Assembly: GCA_963921195.1 (NCBI GenBank) | Contig: OY992537.1 | Span: forward strand, 54,708,313-54,772,312 | Direction: 5' to 3' | DNA from: Pegoplata infirma | Taxonomy: Eukaryota; Arthropoda; Insecta; Diptera; Anthomyiidae | Length of the DNA stretch: 64,000 bases | In this document: piece by piece, positions 1 to 13,616 of the stretch | Layout of the letters: every line of letters begins with the position of its first letter | How positions within the stretch are numbered: the first letter of the stretch is position 1 | Made by a program: the position numbers and the translations under genes | The notes under the pieces: generated by a model | What the model was told of the DNA's origin: nothing | Databases searched by the model: none | The model's input: the letters and a program-made list of their open reading frames with translations, nothing else

Positions 1-8
1 TTTGTATC

Positions 9-84
9 AAGTAACTTTGGCACGATGGGTGAGTGTCTGGCCAGAATGTAGTTGATTGCGGGATCGATTCCCTAAAAATTTTAT
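9..84 (+). repeat. tRNA-derived SINE head (Pol III A and B boxes)
   Basis: An A-box-like stretch TGGCACGATGGG (18-29) and a B-box-like stretch GGATCGATTCC (61-71) start 43 bp apart, the spacing of a tRNA gene, and are followed by a long T run that could end Pol III transcription. The outer sequences do not pair as an acceptor stem, so a tRNA-derived SINE is more likely than a functional tRNA. The element touches the window edge and may be truncated. Confidence 0.45.
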
Positions 85-204
85 TAATTTTTTTTTTTGA
101 AATAAAATTCAATAGAAAAATTGTTAAAATAACCTAAGAAATCATTGATTTTTAATGTTTTCGTAGGTATTTTTTTTTTAATTTGTTGGTAAAAATAACA
201 CAAC

Positions 205-1075
205 AATCATTAATTTTAAATGTTTTCGTAAGATATTTTTTTCAAATTTGTTGTTAAAAAAAATTAAAGTGACTTTATTTTTTAATATTTAATATTATTT
301 ATTTTAGAAAATTTTATAAACAGTTAAAATTAAATGTTGCTGTTTGTTAAAATAAATGAATAATTACTGGGATCGTTTTCAAGTGTTTTATCACTTGTTT
401 TAAATGTGTTTTTCATTTGTTTTTGCCTACAAAATATTTTGAGTGTAGGAAAATCTCTTAGAATCAGAGACTTTTTTATAAAAAATGTTTCTGAATTTAA
501 GATTTTTATAAAGTAAAATGTCTTTTTCTTTATGGAAAATGTCGCACAAAAATTTCTTAATCATAAAACTTTTCTGGACGAAACATGTCCTTAATCCAAA
601 ATTTTTATAAGAATTTTCTTAAGTTCTAAAACTTTTTAAAAAGAATAAGTTTAGAATTAGGAAATGGTTCTATAGAAAAAAATACACTCAAAATATTTTG
701 TAGGCAAAAACAAAAACAAAAAGACGAAACATGTCCTTAATCCAAAATTTTTATAAGAATTTTCTTAAGTTCTAAAACTTTTTAAAAAGAATAAGTTTAG
801 AATTAGGAAATGGTTCTATAGAAAAAAATACACTCAAAATATTTTGTAGGCAAAAACAAATGGAAAACACATTTAAAACCAGTGAATAAACAATTGAAAA
901 CCATCCCAGTAATTATTCATTTGTTTTAACAAACATCAACATTCATTTTTTACTGTTGACAAAATTTTCTAAAATAAATAACATTAAACATTAAAAAATT
1001 ACGTTTTTTACATTCTTTTTTACCAACAAATTTGAAAAAAATAACCTACGAAAACATTAAAAATTATTGATAGTT
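205..1075. mobile_element. Inverted-repeat element with arms of about 245 bp
   Basis: The left arm (about 205-448, ending in TTTGAGTGTA) reappears inverted at about 828-1075, including the blocks GTTTTTGCCTACAAAATATT and TTTTCGTA. The spacer holds a tandem duplication (see 577-868). No transposase reading frame is visible. It looks like a non-autonomous foldback or MITE-type element; target duplications were not identified. Confidence 0.6.
577..868. repeat. Tandem duplication of a 146-bp unit
   Basis: The sequence starting GACGAAACATGTCC at 577 recurs at 723, an offset of 146 bp, with essentially no differences through the block ending CAAAAACAAA. The identity suggests a recent local duplication inside the inverted-repeat element. 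Confidence 0.85.
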
Positions 1076-1884
1076 CTGTTTTTTTACCAACAAATTCCAA
1101 AAAAATGTCATAATTTTTTGAGTGTACTAAAAAAGAGGTACTTATACAATAAAAATCGATGCAAACCTGTCTCTCCTGAGTTTCTCTGGAAGAAAAATTT
1201 TGATAAAAAAAAAAATCCCGTTCAATTTCTGTTTTTCTTTACAATTATGAGGATATAAAAGATTCCATTCAGTTGAATTTCACTCTGTGAAATGTAAAAA
1301 AACTTTTATCTCAAAAAAAAATTAGTACTAAAAAAATTTCATAAAAAAAGAGATATTTTTCAAAACAGAAATTTTCTGGTGAAAATTTTTTTTAAAAATT
1401 TTCAACTGCAATCTGAATTCCGAAAACTCTAAATACTTCACAGAAAATTTTCATTTCTAATTCAAAAAGTTTATAAAAAAAAAATCGCATTTCAAATTTA
1501 AAACAATAAAAATAGCTAAAATTTCAAAATGACAAAAAGGCGACAATCGTTTAGTTGTTAGACAGACAGAAGCAGTTAAGCATAACAATTTAGTAAAATA
1601 AAATATAAAAAAATAAATAAAAACTAAAAACTTACGTTATATCAGCACCCCAAGATGACACAAGTCTATACAAGTTACTTAAAATAATAACAATCAAGTG
1701 GAGAGGTTGTCACCATCATCGTAATTGTAGCCAGTCATTCCGTCAACCAGGCAGCCAGCCACTCATGTCAGTCATCATCATCATCATAATAATAATTATT
1801 GTACAATAAAAAAAAAAGTGCACACAGTTATTCCATCACTCAACCATGCAATAAAATTTAAAAGAAAAACAAATTTAACTAATA
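1076..1884. other. AT-rich stretch without recognised gene
   Basis: Poly-A and poly-T rich sequence. A short ATC/ATA microsatellite lies near 1765-1800. No splice-flanked reading frame or inverted-repeat element was recognised. Short open frames here contain only low-complexity residues. Confidence 0.6.
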
Positions 1885-4460
1885 ACGATTTAGTACATTT
1901 TAGAAATCCACAATTTAGTACATTTTTAAAATCAACGTTTAAGCATGTTTTAGAAATAATGGGATTTAGTACATTGTAAAAATCCATTACAACTTTAGAA
2001 ATCCACGATTTAGTACATTTAAAAAATTCACTATTTTTTTTTTAATTTTTGAATTCTACGCATAAGTGCGTTTTAGAAATCTTCTTTAAGTACATTTTAA
2101 AAATGCACGAGTTAGTAAATTTTTATAAATCCACGATTTAGAACGTCTTATAAATCCCTGATTAAGTACATTTTATAAATCCACGATTTAGTACATTTTA
2201 TAAATCTATGATTTAGTACATTTTATAAATCTATGATTTAGTACATTTTATAAATCTATGATTTAGTACATTTTATAAATCTATGATTTAGTACATTTTA
2301 TAAATCTATGATTTAGTACATTTTATAAATCTATGATTTAGTAAATTTTATAAATCTATGATTTAGTACATTTTATAAATCTATGATTTAGTACATTTTA
2401 TAAATCTATGATTTAGTACATTTTATAAATCTATGATTTTGTACATTTTATACATTTATGACTTATTGTTAGTGCATTTTATAAGTCCATGTTTTAGAAC
2501 ATTTTATAGATACATGATTTATTACATTTTATAAATCCACGATTAAGTATATTTTATAAATCCACGATTTAGTACATTTTATAAATCCACGATTTAGTAC
2601 ATTTTATAAGTCCACGATTTAGTACATTTTATAAATCCGCGATTAAGCTCATTTTATGAACACACGATTTAGTACATTTTATAAATCCACGATTTAGTAC
2701 ATCTTATAATTGACGATTAAGAATATTTTATAAATCCACGATTTAGTACATTTTTTAACTCCACGATTTAGTACATTTTATAAGTTCACGATTTAGTACA
2801 TTTTTTAACTCCACGATTTAGTACATTTTATAAGTTCACGATTTAGTACATTTTATAAATCTAAGATTAAGCTCATTTTTTGAATACACGATTTAGTACA
2901 TTTTATAAATACATGATTTAGCACATTTTATAAATCCACGATTTAGTACATTTTATAAGTCCACGATTTAGTACATTTTATAAATCCACGATTTAGTACA
3001 TTTTATAAATCCATGATTTAGTACATTTTATAAATCCACGATTAAGCTCATTTAATGAATACACGATTTAGTACATTTTATAAATCCACGATTTAGTACA
3101 TTTTATAAATCCATGATTTAGTACATTTTATAAATCCACGATTAAGCTCATTTAATGAATACACGATTTAGTACATTTTATAAATCCACGATTTAGTACA
3201 TTTTATAAATCCACGATTTAGTACATTTTATAAATCCACGATTAAGCTCATTTAATGAATACACGATTTAGTACATTTTATAAATCCACGATTTAGTACA
3301 TTTTATAAATCCACGATTTAGTACATTTTATAATCAACGATTAAGAATATTTTATAAATCCACGATTTTATAAACACATGATTTAGTACATCTTATAAAT
3401 CCACGATTTTATAAATACATGATTTAGTACACCTTATAAATCCACGATCTAGTACATTTTATAAATCCACGATTTAGTACATTTTGTAAATCCACGATTT
3501 AGTACATTTTATAAATCCACGATTAAGCTCATTTAATGAATACACGATTTAGTACATTTTATAAATCCACGATTTAGTACATTTTGTAAATCCACGATTT
3601 AGTACATTTTATAAATCCACGATTAAGCTCATTTAATGAATACACGATTTAGTACACTTTATAAATCCACGATTTAGTACATTTTATAAATCCACGATTT
3701 TGTACATTTTATAATCGATGATTAAGAATATTTTATAAATCCACGATTTAGTAAATTTTTTAAATCCATGATTTAGTACATTTTATAAGTTCACGATTTA
3801 GTACATTTTATAAATCCACGATTAAGCTCATTTTATGAATACACGATTTAGTACATTTTATAAATACATGATTTAGTACATTTTATAAATCCACGATTTA
3901 GCACATTTTTTAAATCCACGATTTAGTACATTTTTTTATCCACGATTTAGTACATTTTTTATATACACGATTTAGTACATTATAAAATTTCACGATTTAG
4001 TTCAATTTATAAATCCACGATTTAGCACATTTTATAAATCCACGGTTAAGTACTTTTGAGAAATCCACGATTTAGCACATTTTGTAAGTCCACGATTTAG
4101 TACATGTTATAAATCCACAATTTAGTAGATTTTGTAAATCCACGGTTTAGTACAATCTACAATTTAGTACATATTATAAACTCACGATTTTTAAAATCAG
4201 CGATTTAGTACTTTTGTTTTAAATTCAAAATTTTGTACATTTTATGGATTTAATACTTTTTTAAAATTTACGATTTTGTAATTTTTAAACAGTGACTTTT
4301 ATATTTTAGTTAAACTCGATTTAGAAAAATTTTATAAGTCTTCGATTAAGTACTTTTTAAAAATTCGCTATTCTGTACATTTCATAAATTGACCATTTAG
4401 TAAACATCAACCATTTAGTACATTTTTAAAAAACCACGTTTTACTTAATTTTATAAATCG
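1885..4460. repeat. 25-bp minisatellite array A with 100-bp higher-order period
   Basis: The monomer is 25 bp: TTTAGTACATTTTATAAATC followed by CACGA. About one hundred copies run through the array, with diverged copies at both edges. One block (about 2205-2440) is a homogenised variant with CTATGA in place of CCACGA. A marker variant, ATTAAGCTCATTTAATGAAT, recurs at 3041, 3141 and 3241 and again at 3522 and 3622, exactly 100 bp apart, so tetramers of the monomer have been amplified as higher-order units. No coding function; satellite-like DNA grown by unequal exchange or replication slippage. Confidence 0.95.
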
Positions 4461-5510
4461 AAACTTTAGTACTTTTTTAAATTACTATTTTATACTAATT
4501 TGTTTATAAGTTTTGAAATAGTACCCAGAAATGTCACTTAAAATCCAAGATTAATAAGAAAATAATTCAATATCTTGGTACCTTTTTAAAAAACACAGTG
4601 AAAGCTTCGAGTAAATTTAAAAGAGAATATCGTTTATACGAAAAACATTAACCCTTATTTGATCATAGGTATAGTAAATATTTATTTAAAAAATAATATA
4701 AAATAAACGGTCATATATGATCTTATCTTCAAAAATGACAAAATATAACAAAAACGATAGATCCGACTTTATGATAATAAAAAATAAATGTTTTTAATTA
4801 AGCTCATGCAAATCTTTCTTAATATCTAATAAATTTTATTCTGTTTATTTTTTTTTTTTTTTTAATAAAATTTATTGTTATTTAAATGTTTAAATTGCAA
4901 ATACTTTCAGTATCATATACAATCACATCATTTTGTTATTTTGCGAAGGAGATGATGAATTATAATACAATTAAAGTGTTTTTTTTGCATTTTGTTCTGT
5001 ATCTAAATATTTTCAATCTTAAACTATTCGTAACTTAAAAAGCTTTCAATCACTTAAGAAGATTGATAAGAACAACAATACCCATGTATGTGACAGAACG
5101 TGTGAAATTTTTATTTTTTTTAAATGAAAAAAAATATAATAATAAATCTTTCTTTATAAAGTAGAATTCAGTAGAATTTCAAATAAACTCTCAAATAATC
5201 ATGTAAAAGTATTCAAAGTTAATGACAGTAGTATACATTCATATTGAAAATAACACAAAATAAGTATGAATACCATCAAAATACTGTGATGACATATTTT
5301 GTTGTTTTTGTTAACAAAATTAAAATATACAATTTCAATGGATTTGCATTGTATGAGTACTTAATTATAGAGATTTGATTTTAAAGCTTGTTATTGTTTT
5401 AAATATGCAGGAATGGCCAGATCAAGATGCGAAAGAAATTTCATATATTGGAGCATTTGAGAAATCAATGGTATTTTAATAATTTTCAAAATATTTGGGT
5501 GCATTACAAA
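4461..5510. other. AT-rich spacer between the two arrays
   Basis: Unique AT-rich sequence separating minisatellite arrays A and B. The only structure of note is the exon-like 60-bp block at 5411-5470. A long poly-T lies near 4850. Confidence 0.6.
5411..5470 (+). CDS. Possible 60-bp internal exon (unidentified)
   Basis: A 60-bp block lies between a good acceptor (TTTTAAATATGCAG) and a weaker donor (GTATTT). It is richer in G+C (21 of 60) than its surroundings. Read in phase 0 it gives 20 codons without a stop (EWPDQDAKEISYIGAFEKSM); the frame shifted by one base is also open. No domain is recognised. It is on the same strand as the VWC exons about 39 kb downstream and could be an early exon of the same gene, but nothing in the sequence proves linkage. 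A chance AG/GT pair in intron sequence is the main alternative. Confidence 0.35.
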
Positions 5511-6233
5511 ATTCAAGGAATTAGTACATTTTAGAAATCTAGGATTTGTTACATCTTAGTAATACACGATTTTGTACATAAGAAAATCAACAATTTAGTA
5601 TATTTTAGAAATCAAAGATTATATACATTTTATAAATTCACTATTTAGTACATTTTATAAATCTACAATTAAGGATATTAATGAATCTATGACTTACAAT
5701 TAGTACATTTTATAAATTCACGATTGAGTACATTTTATAAATCCACGAATTATGTAGTACATTTTAGAAATCCACGATTTATGTGGGTCATTTTAAAAAT
5801 CTACGATTTAGTACATTGTATAAATCTACGATTTAGTACATTGTATAAATCTACTATTTGGTACATTTTAAAATTCTAGGATTCAGTGCATTTTATAAAT
5901 CTACGATTAAGTACATTTTATAAATCTACGATTTAGTACATTTTATATCTGTGATTTAGTACGTTTTATAAATTCACGATTTAGTATATTTTATAAATCT
6001 ACAATTTAGTACATTTTATAAATCTACCATTTAGTACATTTTATAAATCTACGATTTAGTACATTTTATAAATATACGATTTAGTGCATTTTATAAATCA
6101 ACGATTTAGTACATTTTGAAAATCTACGATTAAGTACATTTTATAAATCCATGATTCAGCACATTTTATAAATCCACATTTAAGTACATTTTATAAATCC
6201 ACGATTAGGTACATTTTATAAATACACAACTTA

Positions 6234-6821
6234 CAAGGGAAGTATCTCAACCCTTATGAACCGATTTGCCTGAAACTTATAATATATATAAATGAGACGA
6301 TTTTAAGGTTGGGGTGTCTCGGCTTTTCGGCCATATTAGTGTTTCAAAATTTCGTTGTCCCCTTATGAAACCATATGGACCTCCGGGAAAATTTCGATAA
6401 CTCACGAACTAACAGGAATATCCTCTAGAGCAAAAATACGTGTCGACTTAAATTTAATAAAGATTATTTCGTATTCATATGGACATCGTAGCTCTATGTC
6501 TTCATATAAATACCCCCCAAAATTTTCACATTTTCATGAAAAAAGTATTTAACGGAGCCAAACTTTTACAAGGTTATGCCACCGTTGGATAGGCATTAAA
6601 AAAACCTTTCTTCTCATATGTAAACATCATATAGTTTCTTAGAAAGAAATGGCTGAAAAATTCAAAAATCCATTTTTTCGCCATTTTTTGACCCATGTTT
6701 TGAACCCCTAAATCTCCGATATGGCCGATAAGCCGAGACACCCCAACCTTAGAATTGTCTCTTTTATATATATTTTACGTTTCATGCAAATCGGTTCATA
6801 AGGGTTGAGATACTTCCCTTG
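6234..6821. mobile_element. 588-bp inverted-repeat element, TTA target duplication
   Basis: Ends CAAGGGAAGTATCTCAACCC and its inverse, with terminal inverted repeats extending about 110 bp and including GGTTGGGGTGTCTCGGCTT. It is flanked by TTA on both sides (6231-6233, 6822-6824). Removing it and one TTA restores a normal minisatellite monomer. A 3-bp TTA duplication fits PIF/Harbinger-type elements (family knowledge). There is no transposase. The core (about 6340-6552) is related to minus-strand sequence at 52985-53332. Confidence 0.85.
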
Positions 6822-8090
6822 TTAGTACATTTTTTAAATCCACGATTGAGTACATTTTACAAATCCTCGATTTATTACATTTTATAAATCCACAATTTAG
6901 TACATTTTATAAATATACGATTAAGTACATTTTATAAATCTACTATTTAGTAAATTTTACAAATCAACGATTTAATACATTTTATTTATCAATGATTTAG
7001 TACATTTTATAAATCTATTATTTAGTACATTTTCTAAATCTACGATTTAGTACATTTTATAAATCCACAATTTAGTACATTTTATAAATCCACAATTTGG
7101 TACATTTTACAAATCCACAATTTAGTACATTTTATAAATCCAAGATTTAGTGCATTTTATAAATCCACGATTAAGCACATATTATAAATCCACCACTTAG
7201 TACATTTTATAAATCAACGATTTAGTACATACATACATACTTTTGAGAAATCCACGATTTAGTACATTTTATAAATCCACGATTAAGTACATTTTACAAA
7301 TCCATGATTTAGTACATTTTATAACACCACGATTTAGTGACTTTTTTAAATCCACGATTAAGTACATATTATAAATCTACGATTAAGTACTTATTATAAA
7401 TCTACGATTTAGTACATTTTATAAATTTTATAAATGCTTGATATAGTACATTTTAAAAATCAAAGATGTAGAACATTTTAAAAATCCACGATTTAGTACA
7501 TTTTATAAATCCACGATTTAGTACATTTTATAAATGCTTGATTTAGTACATTTTAAAAATCAAAGATGTAGAACATTTTATAAATTCACGATTAAGTACA
7601 TTACCATTAAGTACATTTTATAAATCCATGATTTAGTACATTTTATAAATCAACGATTTAGTTCATTTTATAAATCTACGATTTAGTACATTTTATAAAT
7701 TTTCAATTTAGTACAGTTTTTAAATTTACGATTAAGTACATTTTATAAATCCTCGATTTTGTATATTTTATAAATCCAGTGTTTATTTAGTGCATTATAT
7801 AAATCTACGTTTTAGTACATTTTATAAATCCACGATTTAGTACATTTTATAAATTCACGGTTAATCCACATTTGATAAATGCACGATATAATACATTTTT
7901 TAGAACCACGATTTAGTACATTTTATAAATCCACGATTTGGTACATTTTATAAATCCACTTTTTATTATATTTTATAAATCCACGATTTATTACATTTTA
8001 TAAATCTACGATTTATTACGTTTTATAAATCCACGATTTAACACATTTTATAAATCCGCGATATAGAACATTTTATAAATCCTCGATTTA

Positions 8091-8221
8091 GTGTCTCTTC
8101 ACAATACAGCAGCAAGCAGCAGACAGCAAAATTTTTACATGTATATTGTTTTTGGCACAACAACAAAATACATGTTGAAAATTTCCTGTCTGCTATTTGC
8201 TTCTGTATTATGCTGAGACAC
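8091..8221. mobile_element. 131-bp MITE inside array B
   Basis: Starts GTGTCTC and ends GAGACAC, with inner inverted matches around AGCAGACAG and CTGTCTGCT and AAAATTT near the centre. TA flanks both ends (8089-8090, 8222-8223), and excision restores a minisatellite monomer. Too short to code; mobilised in trans if at all. Confidence 0.8.
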
Positions 8222-11200
8222 TAAGTACGTTTTATAAATCCACGATTTAGTACATTTTATAAATCCACAATTTAGTACATTTTATAAATCCACGATTTAG
8301 TTCATTTTATAAATCTACGATTTAGTACATTTTATAAGTCTACGATTTAGTACATTTTATAAATCCATGATTCAGCACATTTTATAAATCCACGATTAGG
8401 TACATTTTATAAAAACACGATTTAGTACATTTTTTAAATCCACGATTGAGTACATTTTATAAATTCACGGTTTAGTACATTTTATAAATCCACGATTTAG
8501 TACATTTTGTAAATCCGCGATTTAGTACATTTTATAAATCCACGTTTAGTACATTTTATAAATCCACGATTTAGTACATTTTACAAATCCACGATTTAGT
8601 ACATTTTATAAATTAACGATAAATTACTTTTGAGAAATCCACGATTTAATACATTTTAAAAATCCACGATTTAGTACATTTTATAAGTCCACTATTTAGT
8701 ACATTTTATAAATACTCCATTTAATACATTTCATAAATTTTCGATTTAGTAAATTTCATAAATCCACGATTAAGTACATTTTAAAAATCAACGATTTAGT
8801 ACATTTTATAAATCCACGATTAATTACTTTTGAGAAATCCACGATTTAATACATTTTAAAAATCCACGATTTAGTACATTTTATAACGATTTAGTACATT
8901 GTATAAATCCACGATTAGGTTTTTTTTGAAAAATTCACGATTTATTACATTTTATAAATACACTTGTTATTACATTTTATAAATCCACGATTTAGTACAC
9001 TTTATAAATCTACGATTTAGTACATTTTATAAATCCACGATTAAGTACATTTGAGAAATCCACAATTAGGCACATTTTATAAATCCACGATTAAGTACAT
9101 TTTATAAATCCACAATTTAGTACATTTCATAAATTCAAGATTTAGTACATTTTATAAATCCACGATTTAGTACATTTTATAAATCCACGATTTAGTACAT
9201 TTTATAAATCCACGATTTAGTACATTTTATAAATCCACGATTTAGTACATTTTATAAATCCAAGATTTAGTACATTTTATAAATCCATGATTAAGTAGAT
9301 TTTATAAATCCACAATGTAGTACATTTTATAAATTCACGATTAAGTACATTATATAAATCCACGATTTAGTACATTTTATAAATCCACGATTTAGTACAT
9401 TTTATAAATTCACGATTAAGTACATTATATAAATCCACGATTTAGTACATTTTATAAATTCACGATTTAGTACATTTTATAAATCTACGATTTAGTACAT
9501 TTTATAAATCTACGATTTAGTACATTTTATAAATCTACGATTTATTACATTTTATAAATCCACGATTTAGTACATTTTATAAATCCACGATTTATTACAA
9601 TTTATAAATCCACAATTTAGTACATTTTATAAACTCACGATTTAGTTCATTTTATAAATCCACGATTTATTACATTTTATAAATCCACGATTTAGTACGT
9701 TTTATAAATCCACGATTTAGTACATTTTATTAATCCACGATTGAGAACATTTATAAATCCACGATTTAGTACATTTTATTAATCCACGATTGAGAACATT
9801 TATAAATCCACGATTTAGTACATTTTATAAATCCACGATTTAGTACATTTTATAAATCAACGATTTAGTACATTTTATAAGTCCACGACTTGGTACATTT
9901 TATAAATCATCGATTTAGTTCATTTTATTAATCCACGATTTAGTACTTTTAATAAATCCACGATTTAGTACAATTTTTAAATCCAAGATTTAGAACATTT
10001 TATAAATCCACGATTGAGTACATTTGATAAATCCATGATTTAGTAATTTTATATATCCATGATTTAGTAATTTTATAAACCAACGATTTTGTATATTTTA
10101 TAAATCCATGATTTAGTACAATTTATAAATCCACGGTTTATGTAGTACATTTCATAAATCCACGATTTGGTACACACTTAGTACATTTTTTATATCCACG
10201 ATTTAGTACGTTTTATAAATCCTCAATTTAGTACATTTTATAAATCCAGGGCTTATTTAGTGCATTATACAAATCCAGGGCTTATTTAGTGCATTATATA
10301 AATCCACGTTTTAGTACATTTTATAAATCCACGATTTAGTACATCTTAAAAATTCACGATTTAGTACATTTCATAAATCTACGATTTGGTGCATATTTAG
10401 TACATTTTATATATCCACGATTTAGTACATATCATAAATCCTTAATTTAGTGCATTTTACAAATCCAGATCTTATTTAGTGCATTATACAAATCCACGTT
10501 TTAGCACATTTTATAAATCCACGATTTAGTACATCTTAGAAATTCACGATTTAGAACATTTTATAAATCCACGATTTAGTACATTTTATAAATCCACTAA
10601 TTAGTACATTTTGTAAGTCCACGATTTAGTACATTTTATAAATCCACAATTTAGTACATTTTACTAAACCACGATTTAGTAAATTTTATAAATCCACAAT
10701 TTAGTAAATTTTATAAATCCATGACTTAGTACATTTTATAAACTCACGATTTAGTACATTTTATAAATCCACGAATTATTACATTTTATAAGTCCACAAT
10801 TTAGTACATTTTATAAATCAACGATTTAGTACAATTTATTAATCCACGAATTTAGTACATTTTATAAATCCACGATTTAGTACATTTTATAAATCTACGA
10901 TTTAGTAAATTTTATAAATCCACGATTAAGTACATACATTTTGTAAATCAACGATTACGTATATTTTATAAGTCCGCGATTTAGTACATTTTATAAATCA
11001 ACGATTTAGTAAATTTTATAAATCCACGATTAAGTACATACATTTTGTAAATCAACGATTACGTATATTTTATAAGTCCGCGATTTAGTACATTTTATAA
11101 ATCAACGATTTAGTACATTTTATAAATCCACGATTTCGCACATTTTATAAATTTACGATTTAGTACATAATATAAGTCCACGAATTAGTACATTCCATAA

Positions 11201-11370
11201 ATTCTCGATTTAGTACATTTTATAAAGCCACGATTTAGTACAATTTATAAATCCACGATTTCGTACATTTTAAAAATCCACGATTTAGTACAATTTTAAA
11301 ATCCACAATTTAGTACATAAATCCACGTTTTAGGACATTTTATAAATTTGGTACATATTATAAATCCATG

Positions 11371-12162
11371 ATTTTGTAAAAAAAAAAATTTTAAAATTTA
11401 GAGTTGTTTAGAGTAGTATATTTTTGAAATCCATATATTTTGTGTCAGTTAAACACTAATTTTCACTGAAAAAAAATTTAGTCACCACATTTTCTCATTT
11501 TGTTCACCTCTTACTTGTTTAACCAAAACTGAACATGATTCGGGTTTGATTTTATCTACTCTATAATTTGTAACAAACTTTTGTTTTAATGCCACTTAAC
11601 AAATTTATTAACATGTCATTTAGTTTGTTGTAAATAAGCACAATTAAGTTTCAATTTAAATAAAAACTCGTAATTTTTTTATTAAACAAATTAAAAATTT
11701 AATATTGTTTAAAATGCCCTTTAATTTGTAATTTAAAAAAAAAACAAACAAAATATTTCATTATATAACACTTTAACGGTTTAAAATTCTTGCAGATTTC
11801 TACCATTTAAATTTTTAATGATTTTCTTCTTTTTGGAAATTAATTTCTTGTTAAATTTTATGACCCTTTCACTTTAATGGGTTTAAGTCCTTTCGTTTTC
11901 GTAACTTATTCATTAATTATTTACTTTTGTTAAAAACCATATTAAATTAAGAAATGGAAATTTTACAGAAGTTCATATATTTAAAGGTTGCTTGAATCTA
12001 ACGAATTTATCTCAACCTAACCTTTAAGATAAATCGCAAAAAAGGAGAGGAAGAAGTTCTTAAACTTTCAATTATGAGAAAAATTTTTATGCTTTTTAAA
12101 AAAGTACCCAAGGAATCATATTATACCAGACATTTTCAAGGGTAAATAAATTTTAAATCATT
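11371..12162. other. AT-rich stretch without recognised gene
   Basis: Unique AT-rich sequence beyond the minisatellite. No splice-flanked open frame, inverted-repeat element or RNA-like structure was recognised. Confidence 0.55.
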
Positions 12163-12308
12163 AGAGGTATTCAGAGTCTTGTTGTCAGCCCTGGCACTGG
12201 TGGTAAAAGAGCACTTTTCAAAATTACAATTCAAAACACATGTATTTTTTGATAGATGCACACTTTTGCTACTTTTCCAGGGCTGGCAGAAAGACTGTGA
12301 ATACCTCT
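12163..12308. mobile_element. 146-bp MITE, ATT duplication
   Basis: Terminal inverted repeats of about 38 bp begin AGAGGTATTCA and include CAGCCCTGG; the right end is the inverse. ATT is repeated on both sides (12160-12162, 12309-12311). Internally deleted, no coding capacity. Confidence 0.8.
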
Positions 12309-12857
12309 ATTGTGTTTTCGAAAAAAGTACTTTAGTACATTTTATAAATATAGGTACAATTTAGTATATTATTTAAAGTATAGAAATAATTGTAGAGTTC
12401 TAAAATGTACACTCATAAAAATTTGTTAGTATTCCTTACAAAAAAGTCTGTTACCATTACTAATAAAGTTTTCAATTTGTGCCCGATAACTTTTTCAGTT
12501 ACCATTACAAACTTTGGTTTTCAAAAATTAGTAATCTTAAAAAACACTAAAAAAATTAGTATTACTAAATTTTTTTGTAAAAAAATTGTAAATTGTGTAT
12601 TTTAAATTTTTGGTATTTTTTTACTATATGTTAACTGCGTATTGCGCTTGTTGTCGCCATTACTATTTCAATGCAAGTCAGATTTTGTTTTTGATCTGAA
12701 ATATGTAAGAGAAAATATTGAATACATTTTTTTTTAATACAAAATATAAATTACATACCACATAAAATAAATGCTTTGAAAATTGTGTTGAATAAATTGG
12801 TTTTCTAGAATAAAAAATACATTATATTGATATTATTTAAATGGAACACATAAATAT

Positions 12858-13357
12858 CACTGTTGCCAAGTTGGAGGTTTTCCCGCTAAATCTAGCGCTT
12901 TTTGTTTGGATTTAGCGGGGGAAAATTGGTTTTAGCGGGAACGGTGCTTTAGCGGGAAAATCTAGCGCTTTTTATTTGAATTTAGTGGGACAAATTTAAA
13001 GGTTTTCTCCCAATTTTTCTTTTTTTTTTTAATCGAAAACGCCAAGTTTGTCGAATTTTAGCGCTTTTTTTGTAATTTAGCGGGAGAATTTTGTATTTTC
13101 CCGCTAAAATTTTTTCGACCGTTTCTTGTGTGTTTTTAATGAAAAGTAAATTTTCATAGAAAAAATAATTTGGAGGTTTTTTTTTTAAATTTTTCTTTTT
13201 TGTCATTCAAAAATGACAAGTTTTTCGGTTTTCAGCGCTTTTTTTGTAATTTAGCGGGAAAATTTTAAATTTTCCCCGCCAAATTAATTTTTGGCGGTTT
13301 CTAGCGCTTTTTTCGTGAAATTTAGAGGTTTTTGGTTAAAAATAGTTGGCAACAGTG
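12858..13357 (-). mobile_element. hAT-type MITE, copy 1 (500 bp)
   Basis: Ends CACTGTTGCCAA and TTGGCAACAGTG, flanked by a perfect 8-bp duplication ATAAATAT (12850-12857, 13358-13365). Eight-bp duplications and C-A-x-x-GTTGCCAA ends are the signature of the hAT superfamily. The interior is a mosaic of AGCGCT and TTTAGCGGG modules on A/T-rich filler. There is no transposase; open frames here are element sequence. Inverted relative to copies 2 and 3. Confidence 0.93.
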
Positions 13358-13616
13358 ATAAATATACAGTTGTTACCTGCTTTCATCATTTTCTATTTTG
13401 TTTTATTTATTGTCCTAAAAAAAGAGTTAATTTTAAACAAAAAATACTTTAACATTTGGTTACCTGTATTTTGTAATATTTTGTTGTTTGTACATTTTTT
13501 TATTTCTTCCGCTCCGCGACGTTGTTAATTCAAATGCTATTTTCCAACTGAATAATAGAAAGAAAGGCATGAAGAAAAGTACACAAAATTGCCAATGCTA
13601 TTCTGAGTATTAAGAA

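Larger units (their letters stand above)
5511..11370. repeat. 25-bp minisatellite array B (interrupted twice)
   Basis: Same 25-bp monomer as array A, with more monomer-to-monomer variation, running from about 5511 to about 11370. It is interrupted by a 588-bp inverted-repeat element (6234-6821) and a 131-bp one (8091-8221), both inserted inside monomers. Local duplications are visible, for example a GGGCTTATTTAGTGCATTAT variant doubled near 10250-10290, and a stretch at 10920-11090 that is repeated once. No gene lies inside. Confidence 0.93.
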
